Shown here piece by piece: positions 55,043-63,815 of a stretch of DNA of 64,000 nt; position 1 is the stretch's first letter, and each line of letters begins with the position of its first letter. This DNA is from Streptococcus infantis SK970 (GTDB lineage Bacteria; Bacillota; Bacilli; Lactobacillales; Streptococcaceae). The position numbers and the translations under genes were made by a program. The stretch covers positions 186,001 to 250,000 of the forward strand of contig AFUT01000001.1 of assembly GCA_000223255.2 (NCBI GenBank). The letters are read 5' to 3'. The notes under the pieces were generated by a model. That model saw only the letters and a program-made list of their open reading frames with translations. It was not told the origin of the DNA and searched no databases.

Positions 55043-56208
55043 ATGAATTATCTTGTAATTTCACCCTATTACCCACAAAATTTCCAACAATTTAGTATTG
55101 AACTAGCCAATAAAGGAATTACAGTTCTAGGGATTGGGCAAGAACCCTACGAACAACTAGATGAACCATTGCGCAATAGCTTGACGGAGTATTTTCGAGT
55201 TGATAATCTTGAAAATATCGATGAGGTTAAACGAGCAGTTGCTTTTCTTTTCTATAAACATGGTCCAATCGACCGCATCGAATCACACAATGAATACTGG
55301 CTAGAGTTGGATGCAGCCCTGCGTGAACAGTTCAATGTTTTTGGTGCCAAACCAGAAGACCTTAAGAAGACTAAGTTCAAGTCTGAAATGAAGAAACTCT
55401 TCAAAAAAGCAGGAGTTCCCGTGGTTCCAGGTGCGGTTATTGAAACAGAAGCAGATGTTGATAAAGCTGTGAAAGAAATTGGCCTTCCCATGATTGCCAA
55501 ACCTGACAATGGAGTTGGAGCAGCGGCAACATTCAAGCTTGAAACAGCAGATGATGTCAATCACTTTAAGGCTGAATGGGACCATTCAACTGTTTATTTC
55601 TTTGAAAAATTTGTCACCTCTAGTGAGATCTGTACTTTCGATGGTTTGGTCGATAGAGATGGAAATATCGTCTTTTCTACGACCTTTGACTATGCACATA
55701 CACCCCTTGATCTCATGATTTACAAGATGGATAATTCTTATTACGTTCTCAAAGATATGGATCCAAAATTGCGTAAATATGGTGAGGCTATTGTCAAGGA
55801 ATTTGGTATGAAAGAACGTTTCTTTCATATTGAGTTCTTCCGTGAGGGTGATGATTACATCGCTATTGAGTACAATAACCGTCCAGCGGGTGGCTTCACC
55901 ATTGATGTCTATAACTATGCCCATTCGATTGATTTGTACCAAGGTTATGCAGCTCTTGTAGCGGGTGAACCCTTCCCAGAGTCTCCATTTGAAACTCAGT
56001 ATTGTCTTGCTACTTCTCGCCGTGCCAATGCTAACTACCTTTATTCAGAGGAAGACTTGCTCGCTAAATATGATCATCAATTTAAGGTCAAAAAATCATG
56101 CCGGCTGCTTTTGCTGAATTACAAGGAGACTATCTCTATATGCTAACGACACCAAGTCGTGAGGAAATGGAACAGATGATTAAGGACTTTGGTCAGCGTC
56201 AAGAATAA
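55043..56208 (+). pseudogene. ATP-grasp domain protein, frameshifted near the C-terminus
   Basis: An ATP-grasp carboxylate ligase-like protein of about 388 residues once restored. The N-terminal preATP-grasp domain (MNYLVISPYYPQNFQQFS) is followed by the ATP site (GLPMIAKPDNGVGAAATFKL) and the Mg-binding DYIAIEYNNRPAGGFTIDVY. In the A6 run at 56090-56095 one base is missing; adding it changes the tail to KKIMPAAFAELQGDYLYMLT and ends at TAA 56206-56208. The natural substrate is unknown; the pairing with two esterases suggests that a small acid or peptide is made and later hydrolysed, which is only inference. Confidence 0.78.
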
Positions 56209-56217
56209 TCAATATCA

Positions 56218-56251
56218 GGACTTAACAAACTCTCTTTGTTGGGTCTTTTTT
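56218..56251 (+). terminator. Terminator after the ATP-grasp gene
   Basis: AACAAA pairs with TTTGTT, flanked by GAC/GTC, followed by T6. Confidence 0.8.
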
Positions 56252-56262
56252 GAAGAGTTAAA

Positions 56263-56277
56263 ATAAAAGCGTTTTCT
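56263..56277 (+). promoter_or_regulatory. cre-like site upstream of glpF
   Basis: ATAAAAGCGTTTTCT fits the cre consensus with one mismatch (A for G at position 3), just upstream of the glpF promoter. Confidence 0.55.
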
Positions 56278-56299
56278 CGGTCAATCTTTAGAATATCTG

Positions 56300-56327
56300 T
56301 TGATAAAAAATTAAAAATTGATAGAAT
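56300..56327 (+). promoter_or_regulatory. Promoter of glpF
   Basis: TTGATA (56300-56305), 16-base spacer, TAGAAT (56322-56327), 37 bases before the ATG. Confidence 0.7.
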
Positions 56328-56363
56328 AGGGATTGTCTAAAAAATATTAAGGAGAATCTATCA

Positions 56364-57269
56364 ATGGATTTCACATGGGCTATTAAATATGCCACAGAAT
56401 TTTTGGGAACAGCTATTTTGATCATTTTGGGAAATGGTGCTGTTGCTAACGTTGAACTTAAAGGTACGAAAGGTCACCAAAGTGGCTGGCTCGTTATCGC
56501 AGTTGGTTACGGTATGGGGGTTATGATTCCTGCTTTGATGTTTGGTAACGTTTCTGGAAACCACATCAACCCAGCCTTCACTCTTGGACTTGCAGTTAGC
56601 GGACTTTTCCCATGGGCTCAAGTTGCACCTTACATTATTGCACAAGTTTTGGGAGCAATCTTCGGACAAGCATTAGTTGTTGCGACTCACCGTCCATATT
56701 ACTTGAAAACAGAAAATCCAAATAATATCTTGGGAACTTTCTCAACTATTTCAAATGTTGACCAAGGAACAAAAGAATCACACTTTGCAGCATCTGTGAA
56801 CGGTTTTATCAACGAGTTTGTTGGATCATTTGTTCTTTTCTTTGCAGCACTAGGTATGACAAAGAACTATTTTGGTGCTGAATTAGTTGCTAAATCTCAA
56901 GCATTGATTAACGATCAAGTGGCACAAGCAACTGCTCAAGGTCAAACAATTCCTCAAGAACAAGTTACAGCAGCACTTGAACAAGCGAAAACTCAAGTAG
57001 CTCCGTTCTTGTCACCAGGTCTTGCTATTGCTCACTTGGCACTTGGTTTCCTAGTTATGGCCTTGGTAACATCTCTTGGTGGTCCTACAGGACCAGGTTT
57101 GAACCCAGCTCGTGACTTTGGACCTCGTCTTCTTCACGCAATGCTTCCTAAATCAATCCTTGGTGAACACAAGGGAGATTCAAAATGGTGGTATGCTTGG
57201 GTACCAGTAGTAGCACCGATTGCAGCTGGTATTACAGCAGTAATGCTCTTCAAGTTCCTTTATATGTAA
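56364..57269 (+). CDS. glpF: Aquaglyceroporin / glycerol uptake facilitator
   Basis: A 301-residue MIP channel with six membrane helices and both NPA boxes: SGNHINPAFTLGLAV and PGLNPARDFGPR. The Asp after the second NPAR is the mark of glycerol-conducting members. A hydrophilic insertion between helices 4 and 5 (about residues 176-214, rich in Gln and Ala) makes it longer than E. coli GlpF, as in lactic acid bacteria. It stands alone, without glpK or glpO next to it. An AAGGAG ribosome site precedes the ATG. Confidence 0.9.
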   Translation: MDFTWAIKYATEFLGTAILIILGNGAVANVELKGTKGHQSGWLVIAVGYGMGVMIPALMFGNVSGNHINPAFTLGLAVSGLFPWAQVAPYIIAQVLGAIFGQALVVATHRPYYLKTENPNNILGTFSTISNVDQGTKESHFAASVNGFINEFVGSFVLFFAALGMTKNYFGAELVAKSQALINDQVAQATAQGQTIPQEQVTAALEQAKTQVAPFLSPGLAIAHLALGFLVMALVTSLGGPTGPGLNPARDFGPRLLHAMLPKSILGEHKGDSKWWYAWVPVVAPIAAGITAVMLFKFLYM

Positions 57270-57274
57270 TCATT

Positions 57275-57300
57275 AAAAACTGGGAATTCCCAGTTTTTTC
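57275..57300 (+). terminator. Terminator after glpF
   Basis: AAAACTGGGAATTCCCAGTTTT is a perfect palindrome, followed by T residues. Confidence 0.85.
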
Positions 57301-57432
57301 TTTTTAGTAAAGTTGTGCCTTTTAGAATTGAATGTTGAAATCGTCAGACTTTTTTCATTTTAAATCAAAAGATGTAAATATGGAAAAAATATGGTAAAAT
57401 AGAGTATTAAGTAAACGTTAAAAAGGAATAAT

Positions 57433-57965
57433 ATGCGTAAAGAAATTGCACCTGAATTATACAATTACAATAAATTCCCTGGTCCTGAATTTCATTTGTC
57501 TGGAGATAAAGTCGAAGCGGAAGGTTTTACTTTTACCTTAGTTGAAAATAGCAAGGAAGCCTTTGATGCAACGGCATTTACACAACGCTTTTCAGAAGTT
57601 TTAACTAAGTATGATTATATTGTAGGAGACTGGAGTAATGAACAGTTACGCTTACGTGGTTTCTACAAAAATGAGCGAGCTGAAGAATCTCTCGAGAAAA
57701 TCAGTCGTTTACAAGATTATCTACTCGAGTATTGTAGCTATGGATGTGCCTATTTTGTATTAGAAAACGAGATACCTAAACGAGCACCATTTGATCAAAA
57801 AATGCGCAAGAAAGAAGAAGAAAAAGATAACCGAAAAGGGAAGAAGTCTTCTCAAAATAGGAAAAAAATCATACGGATAAGAGAAATAGACGTCGCCGTA
57901 AAGAACAGAAACCTCAGAATGTAGAAAAGGAACAACGTCATTTCGTCATCCGTAAGAAGGACTAG
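57433..57965 (+). pseudogene. YutD family protein (DUF1027), frameshifted in the basic tail
   Basis: The conserved YutD domain covers about 120 residues (YNYNKFPGPEF, YDYIVGDWSNEQLRLRGFY, LQDYLLEYCSYGCAYFVLEN). It is followed by a Lys/Arg-rich tail. In the A7 run at 57862-57868 one base is missing; adding it gives HTDKRNRRRKEQKPQNVEK and a basic ending at TAG 57963-57965. The function of YutD is unknown; the basic tail suggests RNA or ribosome contact. It is 16 bases upstream of rlmN, its usual neighbour in streptococci. Confidence 0.82.
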
Positions 57966-57981
57966 AAAATAAGGAGAAAAG

Positions 57982-59067
57982 ATGAAACCGTCGATTTATA
58001 GTTTAACTCGTCAAGAAATGCAAGAATGGGTCTTAGAGCAAGGAGAAAAGAAATTCCGAGCGGATCAAATCTGGGAATGGCTTTACCGTAAACGTGTTCA
58101 GACATTTGAAGAAATGACTAACCTATCAAAGGATTTAATTGCCAAGCTTAATGACCAGTTTGTAGTTAATCCCTTGAAGCAACGCATCGTTCAAGAGTCA
58201 GCTGATGGAACAGTCAAGTACCTCTTTGAGTTGCCAGACGGTATGTTGATTGAGACTGTCCTGATGCGTCAGCACTACGGTTTATCAGTCTGTGTAACGA
58301 CTCAAGTAGGCTGCAATATTGGTTGTACCTTCTGTGCGTCAGGTTTGATTAAGAAGCAACGTGACCTCAATAACGGGGAAATTGTTGCCCAAATTATGCT
58401 GGTTCAAAAGTATTTTGACGAACGTGGACAAGATGAACGTGTTAGCCATATCGTTGTTATGGGTATTGGAGAACCGTTTGACAACTACAATAATGTCTTG
58501 AACTTTATCCGTACCATCAACGACGATAAGGGAATGGCTATCGGTGCTCGCCATATCACTGTTTCAACCTCAGGTTTGGCCCACAAGATTCGCGAGTTTG
58601 CTAATGAAGGTGTACAGGTCAACCTTGCTGTCTCACTTCATGCGCCAAACAATGAACTTCGTTCAAGCATCATGAAGATTAACCGTGCCTTCCCAATTGA
58701 AAAACTCTTTGCAGCTATCGAGTATTACATCGAGACAACCAACCGCCGTGTGACTTTTGAATATATCATGCTCAATGAAGTCAATGACGGAGTAGAACAG
58801 GCACTCGAGTTGGCAGAATTGCTTAAAAACATTAAGAAATTGTCTTATGTCAACTTGATTCCTTACAACCCAGTTAGTGAGCATGACCAATATAGCCGTA
58901 GTCCTAAAGAACGCGTGATGGCTTTCTATGATACACTTAAGAAAAAAGGAATCAACTGTGTCGTTCGTCAAGAGCACGGTACTGATATCGATGCAGCTTG
59001 TGGACAATTGCGTTCAAATACCATGAAACGAGATCGCCAAAAAGCAGTAGCAGAAGTAAATCCATAA
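57982..59067 (+). CDS. rlmN: 23S rRNA (adenine-2503-C2) methyltransferase (radical SAM)
   Basis: A 361-residue RlmN. The radical SAM cluster motif is C-x3-C-x2-C in [13 protein letters not shown]. Other family blocks are [14 protein letters not shown] at the N-terminus, [15 protein letters not shown], and the catalytic Cys near the end in [11 protein letters not shown], paired with Cys in the [11 protein letters not shown] region. It methylates A2503 of 23S rRNA and A37 of some tRNAs. An AAGGAGAAAAG ribosome site precedes the ATG. A VanZ-like gene starts two bases after its stop. Confidence 0.96.
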   Translation: MKPSIYSLTRQEMQEWVLEQGEKKFRADQIWEWLYRKRVQTFEEMTNLSKDLIAKLNDQFVVNPLKQRIVQESADGTVKYLFELPDGMLIETVLMRQHYGLSVCVTTQVGCNIGCTFCASGLIKKQRDLNNGEIVAQIMLVQKYFDERGQDERVSHIVVMGIGEPFDNYNNVLNFIRTINDDKGMAIGARHITVSTSGLAHKIREFANEGVQVNLAVSLHAPNNELRSSIMKINRAFPIEKLFAAIEYYIETTNRRVTFEYIMLNEVNDGVEQALELAELLKNIKKLSYVNLIPYNPVSEHDQYSRSPKERVMAFYDTLKKKGINCVVRQEHGTDIDAACGQLRSNTMKRDRQKAVAEVNP

Positions 59068-59068
59068 G

Positions 59069-59540
59069 ATGAAACGAAAAAAATACTTAGCTTGGGAGTT
59101 CTTTTATACAGTCTTTGTATCGTCTGTTTTTGTTTTAGTCCCCAGCCTCAACTTCCTACAGGAGTGGAAACTCCAGGTATTCAAACTTTTGGACGCCTGG
59201 TTTTTCTTTTGACGCCTTTTAACTCTCTATGGCAACTGGGAGAAGTAACCAGCCTTTTACAGCTGTTTTGGATTTTTTGCAAAATGCCTTAAATATCCTC
59301 TTGCTCTTCCCATTGATTTTCCAGCTTCTCTATCTCATCCCTAATCTAAGAAAAACCAAGAGAGTGATTTTGTTAAGCTTTTTATTGAGCTTGGGAATCG
59401 AGTGCACACAACTAGTTTTAGATTTTTTCTTTGATTTTAATCGGGTATTTGAGATTGATGATTTATGGACCAATACATTGGGTGGCTACCTGGCTTTGGT
59501 CCTTTATAAACTACTACATAAAAACAAGATAAGGAATTAG
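59069..59540 (+). pseudogene. VanZ-family membrane protein, two frameshifts
   Basis: The start is ATG 59069 (MKRKK), directly after rlmN. One base is missing in the A7 run at 59077-59083; adding it gives ILSLGVLLYSLCIVCFCFSP. A second is missing in the T6 run at 59273-59278, where adding it gives LFWIFLQNALNILLLFPLIF. The restored protein of about 158 residues has VanZ-like features: several helices, LTPFNSLWQLGEV, and LGIECTQLVLDFFFDFNRVFEIDDLWTNTLGG at the C-terminus. Family function outside teicoplanin resistance is unclear, and no van genes are present. It is coupled to the ABC-F gene by a one-base gap. Confidence 0.82.
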
Positions 59541-59541
59541 A

Positions 59542-61083
59542 ATGAGTATCTTAGAAGTAAAAAATTTAAGTCATGGTTTTGGAGACCGTGCGATTTTTGA
59601 AGACGTATCCTTCCGTCTCCTCAAAGGTGAACATATCGGTCTGGTCGGTGCTAATGGTGAAGGTAAATCAACCTTTATGAGCATCGTAACTGGTAAAATG
59701 TTACCGGACGAAGGAAAGGTAGAATGGTCTAAATATGTGACAGCAGGTTACCTGGATCAGCATGCTGTGCTCAAAGAAGGTCAAACCGTACGTGATGTTC
59801 TTCGTACTGCCTTTGACGAATTATTCAAAGCCGAAGCTCGTATCAATGATCTATATATGGAAATGGCAGAAGAAGGTGCTGATATTGATGCCCTGATGGA
59901 AGAAGTTGGAGAACTTCAGGATCGTTTGGAAAGTCGTGATTTCTATACATTAGATGCTAAGATTGATGAAGTCGCGCGTGCTCTTGGTGTCATGGATTTT
60001 GGGATGGATACGGATGTAACAGCCTTATCTGGTGGACAAAGAACCAAGGTTCTCTTGGCTAAACTCCTCCTTGAAAAACCAGATATCTTGCTTTTGGATG
60101 AGCCAACCAACTATTTGGATGCGGAGCATATTGACTGGCTCAAGCGTTATCTTCAAAACTATGAGAATGCCTTTGTCCTCATCTCGCACGATATTCCTTT
60201 CCTCAACGACGTAATCAATATCGTCTACCATGTGGAAAATCAACAATTGACTCGCTATTCTGGTGACTACTACCAGTTCCAAGAAGTCTATGCTATGAAG
60301 AAATCGCAACTAGAGGCGGCCTATGAGCGTCAACAGAAAGAAATTGCTGATCTCAAGGATTTTGTGGCTCGAAACAAAGCACGTGTCGCAACGCGTAACA
60401 TGGCCATGTCTCGTCAGAAGAAATTGGATAAGATGGATCTTATCGAGCTCCAAAGTGAGAAACCAAAGCCATCCTTTGAATTCAAAACAGCTCGTACACC
60501 TGGTCGCTTTATCTTCCAAGCTAAGGACTTGCAGATTGGCTACGACCGTCCCCTTACCAAACCATTAAATCTTACCTTTGAGCGCAATCAAAAGGTTGCC
60601 ATTATTGGTGCCAATGGTATCGGGAAAACAACCCTCTTGAAGAGTCTTTTGGGAATTATTCCTCCAATTGCTGGGGAGGTTGAACGTGGGGACTATCTAG
60701 AACTCGGCTACTTTGAGCAAGAGGTGGAAGGTGGCAATCGACAAACACCACTAGAAGCAGTCTGGAATGCCTTCCCAGCTCTCAATCAAGCAGAAGTCCG
60801 TGCAGCCCTTGCCCGCTGTGGTTTGACGACTAAACACATCGAAAGTCAAATTCAAGTTCTTTCAGGTGGAGAGCAAGCCAAGGTTCGTTTCTGTCTCTTG
60901 ATGAATCGTGAGAACAATGTCCTTGTTCTAGACGAACCTACCAACCACTTGGATGTGGATGCTAAGGACGAACTCAAACGTGCTCTGAAAGAATATAAAG
61001 GCTCAATCCTTATGGTCTGCCACGAACCTGATTTTTATGAAGGCTGGATGGATCAAATCTGGGATTTCAATGAACTAACATAA
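59542..61083 (+). CDS. ABC-F family ATPase (YbiT/YkpA-like)
   Basis: A 513-residue soluble protein with two ABC domains and no membrane part: Walker A LVGANGEGKSTFMSIV with signature LSGGQRTKVLLAKLLL, then Walker A IIGANGIGKTTLLKSLL with LSGGEQAKVRFCLLMN. Both Walker B boxes carry the DEPTN sequence of ABC-F. The linker between them (YERQQKEIADLKDFVARNKA) is the coiled-coil that reaches the ribosomal P-site. It resembles housekeeping YbiT/YkpA translation factors rather than the antibiotic-resistance types, though sequence alone cannot exclude the latter. It is the last gene of the rlmN-vanZ operon. Confidence 0.92.
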   Translation: MSILEVKNLSHGFGDRAIFEDVSFRLLKGEHIGLVGANGEGKSTFMSIVTGKMLPDEGKVEWSKYVTAGYLDQHAVLKEGQTVRDVLRTAFDELFKAEARINDLYMEMAEEGADIDALMEEVGELQDRLESRDFYTLDAKIDEVARALGVMDFGMDTDVTALSGGQRTKVLLAKLLLEKPDILLLDEPTNYLDAEHIDWLKRYLQNYENAFVLISHDIPFLNDVINIVYHVENQQLTRYSGDYYQFQEVYAMKKSQLEAAYERQQKEIADLKDFVARNKARVATRNMAMSRQKKLDKMDLIELQSEKPKPSFEFKTARTPGRFIFQAKDLQIGYDRPLTKPLNLTFERNQKVAIIGANGIGKTTLLKSLLGIIPPIAGEVERGDYLELGYFEQEVEGGNRQTPLEAVWNAFPALNQAEVRAALARCGLTTKHIESQIQVLSGGEQAKVRFCLLMNRENNVLVLDEPTNHLDVDAKDELKRALKEYKGSILMVCHEPDFYEGWMDQIWDFNELT

Positions 61084-61091
61084 ATAGCCAT

Positions 61092-61123
61092 AAAAAAGCC
61101 AAGTCACATAGACTTGGCTTTTT
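61092..61123 (+). terminator. Terminator after the ABC-F gene
   Basis: AAAAAAGCCAAGTC pairs with GACTTGGCTTTTT around ACATA. Confidence 0.9.
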
Positions 61124-61185
61124 ACGAGGATTGCAACTAGAAGAAATCGTACAGCTATCTCCTAGTTTTTGTATCAAAAATAACT

Positions 61186-62484
61186 AATTGGTTTGATTTC
61201 CCACGATTTCATCCTCTTCAAAGTGTCCCACACCATCTTCAACAACAAATGGGCAAGTAACTTTCTTTTTATTCCATTTTCATCATAAGAACAAGTGATG
61301 TTATAGATTCCATCCGAAAATGAATTTTTTGGTAAAGATAAGATTCTCTCCTTAAAGGCGTCCACAGGACTACTATTTTCTGCCTTTATATTCGAAAGGT
61401 CACAAGTAAAATCGAGAGTAAGACCTTTGTTTTTCATGAGATCTTTTGTTGTAATATTATAAAAACCAGCTGCATCAGAATCCCCTTTTTCTCGATTTTT
61501 GACAGCCTGTGCAATAATTGCAATATAGTAGTTTTCTATAGGATATGTTCTAAATTTAAAACTAGAAGCAAATTCTCCTGGTGTATCAAAAAGCTTATTT
61601 ATTTTGTCAGCAGTAGCATTTTTGATACTATCTTCTTCTTGTTCAAGATTCGGTCTCTCTTTGTATTCATGTAGCAAGAACGAAAACTCGTCTTGTTTGA
61701 CAGTGTGAAACAGTGCCTTTTCTTTGTCGTTAAGAAGGGTTTCGAGATCTATATCTTTTGCATGTTCATCAGTAAGAAAGAAATTTGATAAATGTTCTCC
61801 GCTTATTTTATGAATTTTTGCGTAAGTCCTTTCTTCTAAAGTAGTCCCATCAGATAAATTTTCTGTATATCTTAGCTCGTAGACTGTTCCGTTAAAAGAT
61901 TCAATCTGTCTATGTTTGCCAAGTAGTTCAACCTTTCCCTTAAGCCCAAGTGATTGGAATTCTTCAGCAAAAGAAGGAGTAGTGTATTTTATTGATGGAG
62001 AAGTGGTTGTAAACAGTGCAAGGCTAGTGATAAAAATGACCATACCCCCAAAGATAAAACCAAATATAGCTGAAACATCTTTTCCTTCCCCTAGCTTTAT
62101 TTTCTGATAAATAGCAATAATGAGAATGATAGAGTATACAATACTAGCGCAAACCAGTACTGGATAACTATCAATGTAATTAAGTGGAACTCCCTTAAAA
62201 CCTATTATTTGCATGAAAAATCCAATTGTAGCAAGGACTAACTGTATCGTAGAAGTCTTTTGGATTAACTCATTATCTTTGAGGGAGGATTTTAATTTTG
62301 AAATATCTCTAAAAATTAAAATATTTCCTAGCGCAATTCCTGCATATGACAAGTAAAATACTGGCCACAAGAGTATAAGAGCAATACCTCCGGAATCATA
62401 AGTAATCGAATAAACAAAATTAAAGATTAAATACGTTGGTAAGAGTAGACCAAATCGGAATAGATTTATTTTATATGGTTTCAT
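61186..62484 (-). pseudogene. Multi-pass membrane protein of unknown function, frameshifted near the end
   Basis: I do not recognise a family. The N-terminal 170 residues hold about five or six membrane helices (LLPTYLIFNFVYSITY, VLATIGFFMQIIGF, AIFGFIFGGMVIFITSLALF). After that comes a soluble, presumably extracellular domain of about 260 residues (FAEEFQSLGLKGKVELLGKH onward). Near the end, DENGIKRKLLAHLL is followed by an out-of-character tail. One more base in the T5 run at 61266-61270 gives KKKVTCPFVVEDGVGHFEED and an acidic ending at 61186. GGAGG precedes the ATG at 62484. Upstream are an extended -10 (TGATATAAT) and a cre-like site. Confidence 0.6.
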
Positions 62485-62513
62485 AGGAGAGCCTCCTTAT
62501 TACTGTTAACTAT

Positions 62514-62522
62514 ATTATATCA
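62514..62522 (-). promoter_or_regulatory. Extended -10 promoter of the 62484 gene
   Basis: TGATATAAT on the minus strand (62522-62514), 30 bases before the start codon. Confidence 0.55.
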
Positions 62523-62537
62523 TAACTGGATAGGAAA

Positions 62538-62552
62538 ATAGAGCGCTTACAT
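62538..62552 (-). promoter_or_regulatory. cre-like site overlapping the -35 region of the 62484 gene
   Basis: ATGTAAGCGCTCTAT on the minus strand fits the cre consensus with one mismatch (A for C at position 14). Confidence 0.45.
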
Positions 62553-62565
62553 GGAAAGAACAATT

Positions 62566-62597
62566 AAAAAAGATAGGCCCTATGACCTATCTTTTTT
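62566..62597 (-). terminator. Terminator after the zinc-ribbon gene
   Basis: AAAAAAGATAGG pairs perfectly with CCTATCTTTTTT around an 8-base loop. Confidence 0.9.
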
Positions 62598-62835
62598 AAT
62601 AGTTTAGATATTGTCCAATTTCGGATTTTTGGATTTCTTTTCCGTAATGACAAATCGGGCAAGAAACGAAATAAGTTTTACCGTAAGGAAAAAGCGGAAT
62701 CCAGTAAAGAGTGAACTTGCGTCCGGTTTCTGTAATTTCCCAAGTACCAACATTGTTACAATGGCCACATTCGATAGCAGTTTGTGTATGTCCCAACACT
62801 TTTTGGTAACCTTTTGACCCCCAAAATAGAATCAT
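62596..62835 (-). CDS. Small zinc-ribbon protein
   Basis: A 79-residue protein with two CxxC pairs, ECGHCNN and SCPICHYG, flanking a beta-rich segment (RKFTLYWIPLFPYGKTYFV). This is the zinc-ribbon type seen in small streptococcal and archaeal-like proteins of unknown role. AAGGAGATTATAAA precedes the ATG. It starts 27 bases after the end of slrA, so the two are probably one transcript. Confidence 0.83.
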   Translation of the reverse strand: MILFWGSKGYQKVLGHTQTAIECGHCNNVGTWEITETGRKFTLYWIPLFPYGKTYFVSCPICHYGKEIQKSEIGQYLNY

Positions 62836-62862
62836 TTTATAATCTCCTTAAAATTAATGATG

Positions 62863-63669
62863 TTATTGTTTACTGAAATCGTAGTCTTTAACAATTTCGA
62901 TACTGTCGATTGTAATAGGAGTAGTTGGTTTATCTTTTGTATCTTTTTCTGCTTTAGCAATTTGGTCTACAACGTCCATCCCATCGATTACTTGACCAAA
63001 GACTGGGTGTTTTCCATCAAGAGTTGGATTTCCACCTTCTTTGTAGGCTTCGATAATTTTCTTAGGATAGCTACTTGTAGGAAGTTTAGCAGAATAGTCT
63101 GTTGTACTTTGGTTGATGAAGAATTGGCTACCATTTGAGCTTGGTTGACCAGTATTGGCCATGGATAGAGAACCACGGATATTATAAAGGTATGGAGAGA
63201 TTTCATTTTTAAAACCTGTCCCCTTATCCTTGGTTTTGTCTTTATCGTGCCAGATTGATTCACCACCTGTACCATCCCCTTTTGGATCTCCGGTTTGTAC
63301 CATAAATCCGTCAATCACACGATGGAAAGTAACTCCATTGTAGTAGCCTTCCTTAGCGTGAGTAAGGAAGTTTTCAACCGCAAGTGGAGCTAACTTTGGA
63401 AAGAGCTTGATACGGATATCCCCTTGGCTGGTGTGGAGGATAGCTTCAGCCTCGTCCTCAGCAACTTCCTTAGAAAGTTGAGGGAAGTTAGCATTTTCGT
63501 TTGTTAAGGCGTCTTTCAAATCTTTTTCTGCTTGGGCAGTCGCTTTTGAACTTTCCTCAGCAGCAATCTTAGAATCCACGTAATCATCACCACGAAGTGC
63601 ACGTTGGATGCTTGTACATCCACCGAGAGCAAAAGTCGAAATGAGAAGTAGTGTAGCAAGTTTTTTCAT
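62863..63669 (-). CDS. slrA: Peptidyl-prolyl cis-trans isomerase lipoprotein (cyclophilin type)
   Basis: The ATG at 63669 opens a lipoprotein signal peptide, MKKLATLLLISTFALGGCTS, with lipobox LGGC (Cys18). AAAGGA precedes it; the in-frame extension upstream is not protein-like. The cyclophilin domain follows from about residue 75: VENFLTHAKEGYYNGVTFHR, VIDGFMVQTGDPKGDGTGGE, NIRGSLSMANTGQPSSNGSQF and the GKHPVFGQVIDGMDVV end. The protein is 268 residues long. It matches pneumococcal SlrA, an exported rotamase that acts on surface proteins, and keeps the same neighbour, the ABC-F gene, with the unknown membrane gene and the zinc-ribbon gene in between. Confidence 0.92.
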   Translation of the reverse strand: MKKLATLLLISTFALGGCTSIQRALRGDDYVDSKIAAEESSKATAQAEKDLKDALTNENANFPQLSKEVAEDEAEAILHTSQGDIRIKLFPKLAPLAVENFLTHAKEGYYNGVTFHRVIDGFMVQTGDPKGDGTGGESIWHDKDKTKDKGTGFKNEISPYLYNIRGSLSMANTGQPSSNGSQFFINQSTTDYSAKLPTSSYPKKIIEAYKEGGNPTLDGKHPVFGQVIDGMDVVDQIAKAEKDTKDKPTTPITIDSIEIVKDYDFSKQ

Positions 63670-63789
63670 GTTAGTCCTTTCAAAAATCATTTTTACTATT
63701 GTACCGTAAAAGAAAGGGGATTTCAAATGTAAATGGTTGGTGTACTTATAAGCCACTGGAAAAATGATGGGACGAAATTTCTAAAGTTT

Positions 63790-63815
63790 AAAAAATCAAC
63801 CTGACTTGGTTGATT
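63790..63815 (-). terminator. Terminator of the gene at the window end
   Basis: AATCAACC and GGTTGATT pair around TGACTT, with T residues on the minus strand, overlapping the stop codon. Confidence 0.8.

Noticed and set aside
59069..59540. VanZ-like gene as glycopeptide resistance
   Set aside because: No vanA/H/X or regulators nearby; VanZ-family proteins are common in susceptible streptococci in this rlmN operon.
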